A stretch of 44,991 bases of DNA, from the NCBI GenBank assembly GCA_016869645.1, contig VGDO01000019.1, positions 1 to 44,991 of the forward strand. Direction: 5' to 3'. Numbering within the stretch: the stretch's first letter is position 1; every line of letters begins with the position of its first letter. The translations under genes and the position numbers were made by a program. Positions 15,716 through 24,359 of the stretch are shown piece after piece. A model generated the notes under the pieces. The model searched no databases. It saw nothing but the letters and a program-made list of their open reading frames with translations, and had not been told where the DNA came from. The DNA comes from Alphaproteobacteria bacterium. GTDB lineage: Bacteria; Pseudomonadota; Alphaproteobacteria; SHVW01.

Positions 15716-17770
15716 TCACCCCACCGCATTCAACCTCACCAAATCCGCCACCGGTATATGACACGCAATCCGGTGCCCGCCCGCGAGCGCGTGCTCGGGC
15801 GGCGGGGTCGTGTCGCAGATCTCGCCGACCTTGCGCGGGCATCTCGATGCGAACACGCAGCCCGGCAGCTCGGCAGTCGGCGAGGGCGGCGAGCCCTCGA
15901 GCACGATGCGCGCGTGGCTGGCGTCGGGGTCGGGCTGGGGCACGGCGGAGAGCAGCGCCTCGGTGTAGGGGTGGAAGGGCGGCTTGAAGACCGCGTCGAC
16001 CGGCCCGTACTCGACAACCTTGCCGAGATACATGACGGCCACGCGGTCGGCGAGGTAGCGCACGACCGCGAGGTTGTGGGAGATGAAGACGAGGGTCGCG
16101 TCGCGCTCGGTCTGCAGCTCGTTCAGGAGGTTGATGATCGAGGCCTGCACGGAGACGTCGAGGGCGGAGACCGGCTCGTCGGCGACCAGCACCTCGGCGT
16201 CGCCGGCGAGCGCGCGCGCGATCGCCACGCGCTGCTTCTGCCCGCCCGAGAGCTGGTGCGGCCGGTGGTCGGCGAAGGCGGCGGGCAGCTTGACGATCTC
16301 GAGCAGGCGCTCGGTCTCCGCGCGCGCCGCCGCGCCGCCGACGCCCTTGAGGCGCTTCAGCGCCCGGCCGATCGCGTAGCCGACCGTGTGCGACGGGTTG
16401 AGCGTGCTGTCCGGGTTCTGGAACACCATCTGCAGCTTGCGCTTGAGGTCGGGCTTGCGGTCCTCGATCGCGGTGTGGCCGACCGACTGGCCGCTGAGCG
16501 TCACGTCGCCATCTGTTGCCGTTTCCAAGCCCGCGAGAACCTTCGCGAGCGTCGACTTGCCGCAGCCACTCTCGCCGACGATGGCGAGCGTGCGGCCGCG
16601 GTCGGCCACCAGCTCGACGTCGTTGACCGCGCGCACGATCTGCCCGCCCGTGTTGAACAATCCATGCGTGCGCTTGTAGTACATGCGCAGATGCTCGACG
16701 CGCACGGCGGATTCGATTTTTCCTACCATCTGTGGCGCCGCCCCCTCGCCCGCCTCGCGTGAGCGTGGCGGCAGCTCGGCCCAGCGCACGCATTTGACGA
16801 CGTGGTCGGTGTCAGTCGTCACCTCGAGCGAGGGTATCGGCGCAGTCGTGCAGCGGCCGATCTCGACATAGGCGCAGCGATTGGCGAACTGGCAGCCGGG
16901 CGGGCGCTTGAGCGGCGAGCCGACCTGGCCCTGGATCGGCTTCAGCTTCGAACCGTGCTTGTCGCGGCCGAGCGTCGGCAGGCAGTCGAGCAGGCCGCGC
17001 GTATAGGGATGGCTGGGATTGGCGAAGACACTCCGTATCGGCCCCTCCTCGACCAGCTCGCCGCCATACATCACGCCGATGCGGTCGCAGATATGCGCGA
17101 CCGTGCCGAGATTGTGGCTGATGAACAGGATCGCGGATCTGTGCTTGGTGCGCAGCTCGCGCACGAGATCGAGGACCGCGGCCTCGACCGTGACGTCGAG
17201 GCCGGTCGTCGGCTCGTCCATGATCAACAGCGCGGGCTGCGCGATCAGCGCCATGGCGATCACGATGCGCTGCTGCTGGCCGCCCGAGAGCTGGTGCGGA
17301 TAGCGCTGCATCACCTGCTCGGGATCGGGCAGCTTGACCTCGCGCAGCATGGCGAGCGCGCGCGCGCGCGCCACCTCCTCGCCGACGCCGTCATGGATCA
17401 TGGGCACTTCCATGAGCTGCCGGCCGACCTGCATCACCGGGTTGAGGCTCGACATCGGGTCCTGATAGACCATGGCGATGCGCCGGCCGCGGATCTGGCG
17501 CAGCTCCTGCTCGGTCGCCTGCGCGAGGTCCTTGCCTTCGAACAGGATGCGTCCGCCCGTCACGCGGCCGGCGCGGCCGAGATACTGCATGACGGCCAGC
17601 GCGACCGTCGACTTGCCGCAGCCGGATTCGCCGACCAGGCCGAGCGCCTCGTTGGGCGCGATCGAGAAGGACAGGTCGGGAATGACATTCGCCTCGCCCG
17701 CGCGGATGAAATAGGAGATGCGCGCCGAGTCGAATTGGAGAATGGGGGTGCTTGTCATCGGAAGCGTCAC
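15716..17770 (-). CDS. Fused double ATPase of a dipeptide/oligopeptide-type ABC transporter (DppD-DppF-like)
   Basis: 684 residues with two complete ABC domains in one chain, acting at the inner face of the membrane to power an importer. Domain 1 has GLVGESGCGKST near residue 50, LSGGQQQR and LLIMDEPT. Domain 2 has AIVGESGCGKST near residue 398, LSGGQKQR and VLVADEPVSALD. Each is followed by the oligopeptide ATPase C-terminal Cys-containing region (PGCQFANRCAY and PGCVFASRCP). The GTG start at 17770 has GAGG 6 nt upstream; ATG 17758 is the alternative. It is the last gene of a dppB-dppC-dppDF-like set, 149 bp after the permease, with a strong hairpin between them. Confidence 0.93.
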   Translation of the reverse strand: MTLPMTSTPILQFDSARISYFIRAGEANVIPDLSFSIAPNEALGLVGESGCGKSTVALAVMQYLGRAGRVTGGRILFEGKDLAQATEQELRQIRGRRIAMVYQDPMSSLNPVMQVGRQLMEVPMIHDGVGEEVARARALAMLREVKLPDPEQVMQRYPHQLSGGQQQRIVIAMALIAQPALLIMDEPTTGLDVTVEAAVLDLVRELRTKHRSAILFISHNLGTVAHICDRIGVMYGGELVEEGPIRSVFANPSHPYTRGLLDCLPTLGRDKHGSKLKPIQGQVGSPLKRPPGCQFANRCAYVEIGRCTTAPIPSLEVTTDTDHVVKCVRWAELPPRSREAGEGAAPQMVGKIESAVRVEHLRMYYKRTHGLFNTGGQIVRAVNDVELVADRGRTLAIVGESGCGKSTLAKVLAGLETATDGDVTLSGQSVGHTAIEDRKPDLKRKLQMVFQNPDSTLNPSHTVGYAIGRALKRLKGVGGAAARAETERLLEIVKLPAAFADHRPHQLSGGQKQRVAIARALAGDAEVLVADEPVSALDVSVQASIINLLNELQTERDATLVFISHNLAVVRYLADRVAVMYLGKVVEYGPVDAVFKPPFHPYTEALLSAVPQPDPDASHARIVLEGSPPSPTAELPGCVFASRCPRKVGEICDTTPPPEHALAGGHRIACHIPVADLVRLNAVG

Positions 17771-17786
17771 TCTCTTCCTCTGACGC

Positions 17787-17877
17787 TGCCCCTCACCCTA
17801 CCCTCTCCCCCAAGGAGAGGGTTTGATCGCCTCTCCTTGGGGGAGAGGTCGGCGCGCAGCGCCGGGTGAGGGGAAGC
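17787..17877. repeat. CTCTCCCC-family hairpin element in the ABC operon
   Basis: A perfect 18-bp inverted repeat, CTCTCCCCCAAGGAGAGG (17803-17820) and its complement at 17830-17847, with a 9-nt loop, is nested in outer arms CCCCTCACCC and GGGTGAGGGG. It lies between the DppC-like permease and the ATPase gene of the same operon, so it would be in the mRNA and could affect stability or processing between the two. Confidence 0.8.
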
Positions 17878-17918
17878 CTCGAAGGCCGCGCGTCCTGCTG
17901 CCAAGTAGTCCCCGCCCT

Positions 17919-18809
17919 TCAATCCCTCAACCCGATCTCGCGCAAGCCGACGGCGAGCAGGTTGAAGCCGATGACGAGGCTGGAGATCGCGGCGCACGGG
18001 ATCAGCGACATGTGCGGCCAGACCGACATCATGCCGTAGGTGTCCTTGACCATGCCGCCCCAGTCGGGATCGGGCGGCGGCAGGCCGATGCCGAGGAAAC
18101 CGAGCACGCCGATCGTGATGGTGGTGTAGCCCATGCGCAGGCAGGCCTCGACGATGATCGGCCCGCGCGCGTTGGGCAGGATCTCCATGAGCATGATGAA
18201 CTGGCCGCTCTCGCCGCGCATGCGCGCGGCCGCGACATATTCGCGCTCGCGGATATCCATGCAGCAGCCGCGCACGATGCGCGCGATGTAGGGCGCCTTG
18301 ACCCCTGTGACCACGAGGATGATGTTGAGCGCCGACGCGCCGACGGTCGCGAGGATGATCATGTAGAGGATGATCACGGGGAAGCTCAAGATGATGTCGC
18401 AGACCCTGGTGATGATCACGTCGGTCCAGCCGCGGTAATAGCCGGCGGCGAGGCCCAATATGATGCCTAATGCCACGGCGCCGGCGGTCGCGATCGGCGC
18501 CACCGTCAGCACGGTGCGCGCGCCATAGGCGAGCCGGCTCCAGATGTCGCGGCCGGTGTGATCGGTGCCGAGCCAGTGCGCGGCACTCGGCTTGGTGTTG
18601 GCCAGCGCGGCATAGTCGTTGGCGTTGGGCGGATAGACGGTGATGACCGGCGCCAGGATCGCGACCGCGACCCAGAACAGGATGATGCCCAGGCCCACCA
18701 TCGCGGTCGGCGATTCGCGCAGCAGCGCCAGACGCTTTGCCCAGCGCTCGACGAAGCCGTCGCGGGCGCGCAGCGTGACCGCGGTCTCGACTGTGCTTTG
18801 CATGGCCAT
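17919..18809 (-). CDS. ABC transporter permease, DppC/OppC-like
   Basis: 296-residue inner-membrane permease. Seen: a cytoplasmic N-terminal stretch, a first membrane segment (AMVGLGIILFWVAVAIL, about 36-55), the OppC N-terminal region, LGTDHTGRDIWSRLAYGAR at about residue 80-100 (typical of DppC/OppC), four to five further membrane segments, and the coupling loop EYVAAARMRGES. It is the middle gene of the permease-permease-ATPase operon. ATG 18809 or the second Met (18803) could be the start. Confidence 0.93.
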   Translation of the reverse strand: MAMQSTVETAVTLRARDGFVERWAKRLALLRESPTAMVGLGIILFWVAVAILAPVITVYPPNANDYAALANTKPSAAHWLGTDHTGRDIWSRLAYGARTVLTVAPIATAGAVALGIILGLAAGYYRGWTDVIITRVCDIILSFPVIILYMIILATVGASALNIILVVTGVKAPYIARIVRGCCMDIREREYVAAARMRGESGQFIMLMEILPNARGPIIVEACLRMGYTTITIGVLGFLGIGLPPPDPDWGGMVKDTYGMMSVWPHMSLIPCAAISSLVIGFNLLAVGLREIGLRD

Positions 18810-18849
18810 GGGGTGGTGCGTGCTATTCTCGAGCGTCGTTGTTTCTATT

Positions 18850-18893
18850 CCTCATCCTTCGCCCCTTCGACAAGCTCAGGGCTCAGGATGAGG
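18850..18893. repeat. Dispersed hairpin repeat, copy B
   Basis: Arms CCTCATCCT (18850-18858) and AGGATGAGG (18885-18893) enclose CTTCGACAAGCTCAGGGCTC. Related to the repeat at 3612-3657 in the opposite orientation. It sits between the two permease genes of the ABC operon. Confidence 0.65.
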
Positions 18894-18921
18894 CTCTTTT
18901 CTTGATTTCGAGTCATCGCCA

Positions 18922-19857
18922 TCACAGCCTGATCCTCGGATCGAGCATGCGGTATCCCAAGTCGCCGAGGATCTGCGTGCCGACGGCGACCACGACAGCG
19001 ACGAGCACGCCGACCTCGATCAGCGCGATGTCCTTGAAGAGGGCGGCCTCGAGCATCATGCGGCCATAGCCGGGATAGGCGAAGACCGACTCCACGACCA
19101 CCACCCCTGTCACCAGATAGGTGATCTGCAGCAGGATGATCGTGACCGGGTTGAGCATGGCGTTGCGCAGCGCGTGGCCGAGGATGACCTGGCGGTAGGC
19201 CATGCCCTTGAGCACGGCGGTGCGGATGTATGGGCGCTGCATAGTCTCGATCATCGAGGCGCGGATCATGCAAACGACATAGCCCATGTCGAACAGCACG
19301 ATGACGGCCACCGGCAGCACCATCTGCGAGGCGACCGACCATTCGCCGGGCACCAAGGTCGCCGTGCCGGGCAGCCAGCCGAGCCAGACCACGAAGATCG
19401 ACGCGAGGAACACGCCCATGGCGAATTCGGGCACGGAGGCGAGCACCGTGCCGCCGAGCAGGATCGCGCGGTCGGTCTTCGAGCCTTCGCGCATGCCGGC
19501 CAGCACGCCCAAGAGCATCGACAGGGGCACGATGAAGCAGAAGGCGACCGCGGCGAGCAGGCCGGTGTTCTTCAATCGGTCCCAGATGATGTCGTTGACC
19601 GGCGTCTTGTAGCGCAGCGAATATCCCAGATCGCCCGCCAGCAGATTGCCGACATATTCGACATAGCGCTCGAGCAGCGGCCGGTCGAGGCGCATCTCCT
19701 TGCGCAGGCTGTCGACCTGCTCCTGGGTCGCATAGGCGCCCAAGAGCTTGCGCGCCACGTCGCCCGGCGTCGCCTCGGTCAAGGCGAAGACGATGAACGA
19801 CGTCGCCACCATGGTGACGATCAGGTAGGTCAGATTCTTGAGGATGTAGCGCCACAT
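18922..19857 (-). CDS. ABC transporter permease, DppB/OppB-like
   Basis: 311-residue inner-membrane permease and first gene of the operon. Seen: the family start MWRYILKNLTYLIVTMVATSFIVFAL, a periplasmic region with MRLDRPLLERYVEYVGNLL and GDLGYSLRYKTPV, later membrane segments, and the EAA-type loop RTAVLKGMAYRQVILGHALRNAM. GGAGG upstream (around 19871) supports ATG 19857. The partner binding protein is probably the Tat-exported protein at 6320-8008, as no other family 5 binding protein is in the window. Confidence 0.93.
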   Translation of the reverse strand: MWRYILKNLTYLIVTMVATSFIVFALTEATPGDVARKLLGAYATQEQVDSLRKEMRLDRPLLERYVEYVGNLLAGDLGYSLRYKTPVNDIIWDRLKNTGLLAAVAFCFIVPLSMLLGVLAGMREGSKTDRAILLGGTVLASVPEFAMGVFLASIFVVWLGWLPGTATLVPGEWSVASQMVLPVAVIVLFDMGYVVCMIRASMIETMQRPYIRTAVLKGMAYRQVILGHALRNAMLNPVTIILLQITYLVTGVVVVESVFAYPGYGRMMLEAALFKDIALIEVGVLVAVVVAVGTQILGDLGYRMLDPRIRL

Positions 19858-19943
19858 CCCGGTCCGCCCTCCGCCCTGCTCCGGCCGTGCTTCAGTCCCT
19901 GGGGACCGTTTCTTATTCGTTCCCGAGCAGGGTACCTGCCGCA

Positions 19944-19995
19944 GCGCCTAACTGCAAGTTAGGCGCACCGCCGTTAGGTCGAACGAAGTTCGACC
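19944..19995. promoter_or_regulatory. Two adjacent perfect hairpins between the MFS gene and the ABC operon
   Basis: GCGCCTAAC-TGCAA-GTTAGGCGC (19944-19966) and GGTCGAAC-GAA-GTTCGACC (19977-19995) lie 10 bp apart. They are downstream of the MFS stop and about 90 bp upstream of the first permease gene, same strand. Neither has a T-run. They could act as terminator for the MFS transcript or as leader structure for the ABC operon. Confidence 0.5.
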
Positions 19996-20057
19996 GATAG
20001 GCGCAACAAGAACGTGACAGCGCCGACCTCCGCACCTGGACGCGCGCTCGTTCGAAA

Positions 20058-21293
20058 TCAGCCGCGACCGATTTTTCGGATCTCCGCCTTGCGCAAGGCC
20101 GGCACCGAAAGCCCTGCCACCCCGGGAACGCCCGCGAGCGCCGCCGCCAGCAGCATGGCCGCAGCGGGACCGATCGCGGACAGCAGCAGCCCGCCGAGCG
20201 CGCCGCCGATCGGGCGGCCGCTCTGCATGAGCATGCGCATCAGCGCGAAGGCGCGGCCGCGCATCTCGGCCGGCACGATCGCCATGCGCAGCGTCTGCGC
20301 CCAGATCGTCATCGGCGCGGCGCACACGCCATAGGCGAACTGAGCCAGGCCGACGAGCGCCACGTGCTGGCCGGAGAGCGCCAGCGCCAGCAGCGCGAGA
20401 CCGGACGTCGCCTGGATCAGGCAGATGCGCCGGCCGAGCCAGCCGCCGGCGGCGAGCGCGCCGACGATCAGCGTGCTCGCCATCTGGCCCGCGGCCTCGA
20501 TGGCGACCAGCACACCATAGAGCTCGGGCCCGCCCTTGAGCGTCTCGGCGGCGAGGATCGGCAGGGCGACCGCGATGATCCCGCCGCCGATGTTCCAGGC
20601 GAGATACATGAGCGTGGTGGCGCCCAGCACGGGGTGGCCGAACAGGAGCTGCGCGGCGGCGCCGAAGCCGCCGGTCCGCCGCGCGGCCGGGGATGCCGGC
20701 GGCGGCGCGCCGGCGATCTTCCCCATGCGCCACAGGCACCATGCGAAGAACAGATAGGAGGCGGCGTCGAGCGCGACGGCCGCCGGCGCGCCGACCGCCG
20801 CGATGATGGCGCCGCCGAGCGCCGGTCCGGCGACGCCGCCCAGCGTGTAGCCCAGCATCTCCAGCGCGTTCGCGGTCGCGATGCGGTCGGCGGGCACGAG
20901 CGCGGGGATCAATGCCGGCGTGCCGGCGAGCGGGATCATCAGCAGCAGACCGTAGATGGCGGCCGCTGCGTAGATGTGCCAGAGCGCCAGCGCGTCCATC
21001 AGGTGCAGCACGGGTATCGCGCCGATCGCGGCGGCGCGCAGGAGATTGTCGAGGATCAGAATGGCGCGGCGGTCGAAGCGGTCGAGCGCCCAGCCCGCGA
21101 GAAAACCGCCGAGGATGATCGGCCCGGTGAAGCACACCATGAGCAGGCCGACCGCCTCGGCCGATTGCGTCTGTTCGTAGACGAACCAGACGAACGCCAC
21201 CTTGGTGAGCTGGTCGCCATGGATCGAGAAGGTGAAGCCGAGCCAGAACAGCCGGAACGGGCGAAGACGCAGGATGTCGAGGTAGCGCGACAT
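20058..21293 (-). CDS. MFS transporter, EntS/MFS_3-like
   Basis: 411-residue carrier with about 12 membrane segments. Seen: MSRYLDILRLRPFRLFWLGF entry typical of MFS_3 proteins, DRFDRRAILI in the loop between segments 2 and 3, GVAGPALGGAIIAAVG, and GRAFALMRMLMQSGRPIGGALGG in the second half. The family includes enterobactin exporters and multidrug carriers; the substrate is unknown. The frame stays open upstream of ATG 21293, but that part is repeat DNA, so the start is placed where the family sequence begins. Confidence 0.88.
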   Translation of the reverse strand: MSRYLDILRLRPFRLFWLGFTFSIHGDQLTKVAFVWFVYEQTQSAEAVGLLMVCFTGPIILGGFLAGWALDRFDRRAILILDNLLRAAAIGAIPVLHLMDALALWHIYAAAAIYGLLLMIPLAGTPALIPALVPADRIATANALEMLGYTLGGVAGPALGGAIIAAVGAPAAVALDAASYLFFAWCLWRMGKIAGAPPPASPAARRTGGFGAAAQLLFGHPVLGATTLMYLAWNIGGGIIAVALPILAAETLKGGPELYGVLVAIEAAGQMASTLIVGALAAGGWLGRRICLIQATSGLALLALALSGQHVALVGLAQFAYGVCAAPMTIWAQTLRMAIVPAEMRGRAFALMRMLMQSGRPIGGALGGLLLSAIGPAAAMLLAAALAGVPGVAGLSVPALRKAEIRKIGRG

Positions 21294-21354
21294 GGCAGCA
21301 GAGTGTCGCGCATCTTGCCGGGAGATGGCTCGCGGTTTTCGGCCCCCAATAACC

Positions 21355-21425
21355 ACCCTCTCCTTGGGGGATCGAAGCGCAAAGCGCTTCGATGTGCGCG
21401 CGAAGCGAACGGGTGAGGGAAGCGC
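21355..21425. repeat. Rearranged CTCTCCCC-family repeat with inner hairpin
   Basis: ACCCTCTCCTTGGGGG is followed by a perfect 10-bp hairpin ATCGAAGCGC-AAA-GCGCTTCGAT (21371-21393) and ends in GGGTGAGGGAAG. The outer arms match other members of the family. Confidence 0.6.
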
Positions 21426-21480
21426 GCAAAGCCGCGAGTGGTGAATCCAGCGAGGCAATTTCAATGATGCAAGCGCATTT

Positions 21481-21646
21481 CCCCGCGGCGGATACGCGAC
21501 TCGCTGCATCATGCGCGCTTTAAAGGGGACAGCTTTAAAGGGGACATTCATCTTTTTCGCAACCTTTTTCGAGCAAAGCAAACGAAGAAAGATGAATGTC
21601 CCCTTTATTGCCCCGCGGCAGATACGCGACTCGCTCCATCATGCGC
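21481..21646. repeat. Long direct repeat flanking a GGGGACATTCATC palindrome
   Basis: A 36-bp direct repeat starting CCCCGCGGCGGATACGCGAC (21481-21516; second copy 21611-21646, two mismatches) brackets about 94 bp. Within it AAAGGGGACA occurs in tandem, then AAAGGGGACATTCATCTTT (21537-21555) pairs with AAAGATGAATGTCCCCTTT (21588-21606). A CTCTCCCC-family half copy follows at 21650-21685. The 410-bp gap between the MFS and HupE-like genes is repeats only. Confidence 0.8.
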
Positions 21647-21703
21647 TTGCCCTCACCCTACCCTCTCCCCCAAGGAGAGGGTTTGGACTACGCTCTCGTT
21701 TCC

Positions 21704-23017
21704 ATGCCACTCCTCCTCCGCACCCTCGCCTTCGCACTCGCGCTGATGACAGCCATCGCGCCCGCGCATGCCCACGACGTCGCCGACGAGATCGCCGTCA
21801 CCGGCTTCGTGAAGCCGTCAGGCAACGAGACGGAGGTGCTGTGGCGCGTGCCGCTGGCCATGCTGGCCGATCTCGACCTGCCGCAAGCGCCGGCGGGCTT
21901 CGTCGACCTGGCGCGCGTTGGGCCGGCGCTGCGGCTTGCCGCGGGCGCGGTCGCGCGCGCATTCGCGCTGCATGACGGCAGCAAAGGCGAGGGCAATGTG
22001 CCGCTCGACCATCGAATCGTCGCGCTGCGCGTGTCTCCGCCGGGCGATCGTGAATTCGAGACGCTCGACCAGGCACGCGCCTTGATCCACGGGCCGGCAT
22101 TGCCGGCCGATGCGGCGGTGCCGATCCGGCCTGGCTTCGTCGACATCCATCTCACCTACCCCGCGGTCGCCGATCCGATCCTGCGCATCAACCTGTCGCC
22201 TTCGCTCGTCCAGCGCCTGCATCTCGGCCTGCGCCTGGTGCTGCCTGATGGCGCCATCCGGCCCTTCGAGATCAAGGGCGCGGCCGACGCGGTGCGGCTC
22301 GATCCGAGCCGGTGGCAGGCGGCGCTGGCCTTCGTCGGCGACGGCGCGCGGCACATCATCGGCGGCGCCGACCATCTGCTGTTCCTGCTCTGCCTGATCG
22401 TGCCGTTCCGCCGCCGATTCTGGCCGCTGGTCGGCGTCGTCACCGCCTTCACGGTCGGGCATTCGATCACGCTGGTCGCGGCGGCACTCGGCCTCGTGAC
22501 CATCGGTAGATGGTTTCCGCCCGTCGTCGAGACGCTGATCGCCGTGTCGATCCTCACTATGGCGATCGAGAACGTGCTGTGGGCGCGCTTCGAGCGGCGC
22601 TGGCTGATTGCGGCCGGCTTCGGCCTGATCCACGGCTTCGGTTTCGCCAATGCCTTGGGCGAATCCCTGCAATTCGCCGGCGCGCATCTGGCCCTGTCGC
22701 TCTTCGCCTTCAATCTCGGCATCGAGCTCGGCCAGATCGCGGTGCTGGTCGTGGCCGTCCCCGCGCTCAACTGGCTGTTCCGCGTCGAGGCGCTCAGGCG
22801 CTACGGCGTGCTGCTCATCTCGATCATCGTCGGCCACGAGGCGTGGCATTGGATGGTCGAGCGCGCGGGCGCGATCAAATGGGCCGAGCTCGCCGCGGTC
22901 GAGCCGGCCGGCGCCTTCGGCGCCCTTGCCTGGCTGGCGCTCGCCGCCTTCGTGCTGGCGCTCGCCTGGCCGATCGGCGACCGGCTGCGCGGCTGGTCGA
23001 GACAAATCGGGGCGTAG
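21704..23017 (+). CDS. HupE/UreJ_2-family membrane protein
   Basis: 437 residues. A signal peptide (LLLRTLAFALALMTAIAPAHA) is followed by a beta-rich periplasmic region to about residue 195 and a C-terminal membrane domain with conserved His motifs: HIIGGADHLLFLLCLIVPF, TVGHSITLVAA, GLIHGFGFANALGESL and IIVGHEAWHWMVE. These are the marks of the HupE_UreJ_2 family, thought to be metal (nickel or other) transport-related; the role is not established. No hydrogenase or urease genes are near. ATG 21704 is where the signal peptide begins. Confidence 0.85.
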   Translation: MPLLLRTLAFALALMTAIAPAHAHDVADEIAVTGFVKPSGNETEVLWRVPLAMLADLDLPQAPAGFVDLARVGPALRLAAGAVARAFALHDGSKGEGNVPLDHRIVALRVSPPGDREFETLDQARALIHGPALPADAAVPIRPGFVDIHLTYPAVADPILRINLSPSLVQRLHLGLRLVLPDGAIRPFEIKGAADAVRLDPSRWQAALAFVGDGARHIIGGADHLLFLLCLIVPFRRRFWPLVGVVTAFTVGHSITLVAAALGLVTIGRWFPPVVETLIAVSILTMAIENVLWARFERRWLIAAGFGLIHGFGFANALGESLQFAGAHLALSLFAFNLGIELGQIAVLVVAVPALNWLFRVEALRRYGVLLISIIVGHEAWHWMVERAGAIKWAELAAVEPAGAFGALAWLALAAFVLALAWPIGDRLRGWSRQIGA

Positions 23018-23144
23018 CGTTAGCAAGCGCATCTCGCCAGAGATGGCCCTTCCCTAAGGAGAGGGTCCTCGAAGTGCGCCCTGTTGGAGGTGTCTCCGAT
23101 CAATGCCATAGTGACCGCGCCCCTGGTGTCGCCGCCCCGCCCCG

Positions 23145-24359
23145 ATGAGTTCCGATCGCCTTCGCCATATCCGCCCGGTCGCACCGGTGCTGCTCAGCAT
23201 CGCGTTGCTCGAATTCGGCGTTGGCGTGCTGAACCCGCTGGTGGGCTATCAGCTCACGCTGCGTGACGTGCCGACCCAGGCGATCGGCATCATCGCGTCC
23301 TGCTATTTCGTCGGCTATGTCAGCGGTGCGTTGACCGCGGCGCGCGTCGCCGACCGGGTCGGGCACATCCGCGCCATCACCGTGTTCACGGTCGTCATGG
23401 CGGCCGGCGTGCTGCTGCTGGCGCTGACCGAATCGCCGGTGATCTGGGGCGTCATCCGCATGACCATGGGCTATGGCATGGGCGGGCTCTTCGTGTGCGT
23501 CGAGTCCTGGCTCAACCACAAGGCGACGACGGCGACGCGCGGCCGCATCTTCTCGGTCTACCTGACGATCGCCCATGGCTGCGGCATGGCCGGGCCGATG
23601 GCGCTGGTGCTGTTCGATCCGACCGGCGTCACGCTGTTCCTGGTCGTCGCCATCTTCTACGCGACCTCCATCATCCCCATGGCGGTCACCCATGTCGGCA
23701 ACCCCGAGATCGGCGAGCGCGTGCGCCTCGGCCTGGTGCGCCTGTTCCGCATCTCGCCGCTTGGCGTGGTCGTCGCCTGCTTCGGCGCCATGGCCAGCAC
23801 GTCGTTCGGCCAGATGGCGCCGGTCTTCGTGCGCGAGACCGGGCTGACGGCGGCGCACCTCGCGACACTGCTCACCTTCAACCGGCTGGGCGCCATCCTG
23901 ACCCAGCTGCCGGTCGGCTACCTGTCCGACAAGTTCGGACGGCGGCCCATGATGGTCGGCTGCGCCGCTGTCGCGCTCGCCGGCGCGCTGGCGGCGCTCG
24001 CCTTCGGCGACATGTCCTTTACCGTGCTGGCCGCCTGCTCCATGGTGATGATCGGCGCCGGCGCGCCGCTCTACGGCCTCGGCACGGCGCACACCTGCGA
24101 CCGCTGCAAGCCCGACGAGATCCTCGCCGCCTCGGGCGGGCAGATGCTTGCGTGGTCGGTCGGCGCCGTGGTCGGCCCCTATGTCGCGGCCGTGACCATG
24201 GATCTGGTCGGCGCCCACGGCATCTTCATCCATACCGGCACGATCTACGTCGCGATCATCCTCTACGCGCTCTACCGCTCGGCGCGCCGCGGCGCGCCCA
24301 GCCAGGTCGGAGCAGGACGATCGCAGTCCGCCGCCGTGCCGGCCGAGAAGGCGCCGTGA
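23145..24359 (+). CDS. MFS transporter, YcaD-like, tandem copy 1
   Basis: 404-residue carrier with about 12 membrane segments. Seen: RPVAPVLLSIALLEFGVGVL, LTLRDVPTQAIGIIASCYFVGYVSG, RVADRVGHIRAIT between segments 2 and 3, WLNHKATTATRGRIFSVY, and LSDKFGRRPMM in the central repeat. The E(S/T)WLN motif is typical of YcaD-type carriers. The substrate is unknown. It overlaps the next gene by 4 bp (GTGA), and the two products are clearly paralogous. Confidence 0.9.
   Translation: MSSDRLRHIRPVAPVLLSIALLEFGVGVLNPLVGYQLTLRDVPTQAIGIIASCYFVGYVSGALTAARVADRVGHIRAITVFTVVMAAGVLLLALTESPVIWGVIRMTMGYGMGGLFVCVESWLNHKATTATRGRIFSVYLTIAHGCGMAGPMALVLFDPTGVTLFLVVAIFYATSIIPMAVTHVGNPEIGERVRLGLVRLFRISPLGVVVACFGAMASTSFGQMAPVFVRETGLTAAHLATLLTFNRLGAILTQLPVGYLSDKFGRRPMMVGCAAVALAGALAALAFGDMSFTVLAACSMVMIGAGAPLYGLGTAHTCDRCKPDEILAASGGQMLAWSVGAVVGPYVAAVTMDLVGAHGIFIHTGTIYVAIILYALYRSARRGAPSQVGAGRSQSAAVPAEKAP

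Noticed and set aside
21294..21581. N-terminal extension of the MFS protein
   Set aside because: The open frame covers repeat DNA (CTCTCCCC family and GGGGACATTCATC element) and has no MFS character.
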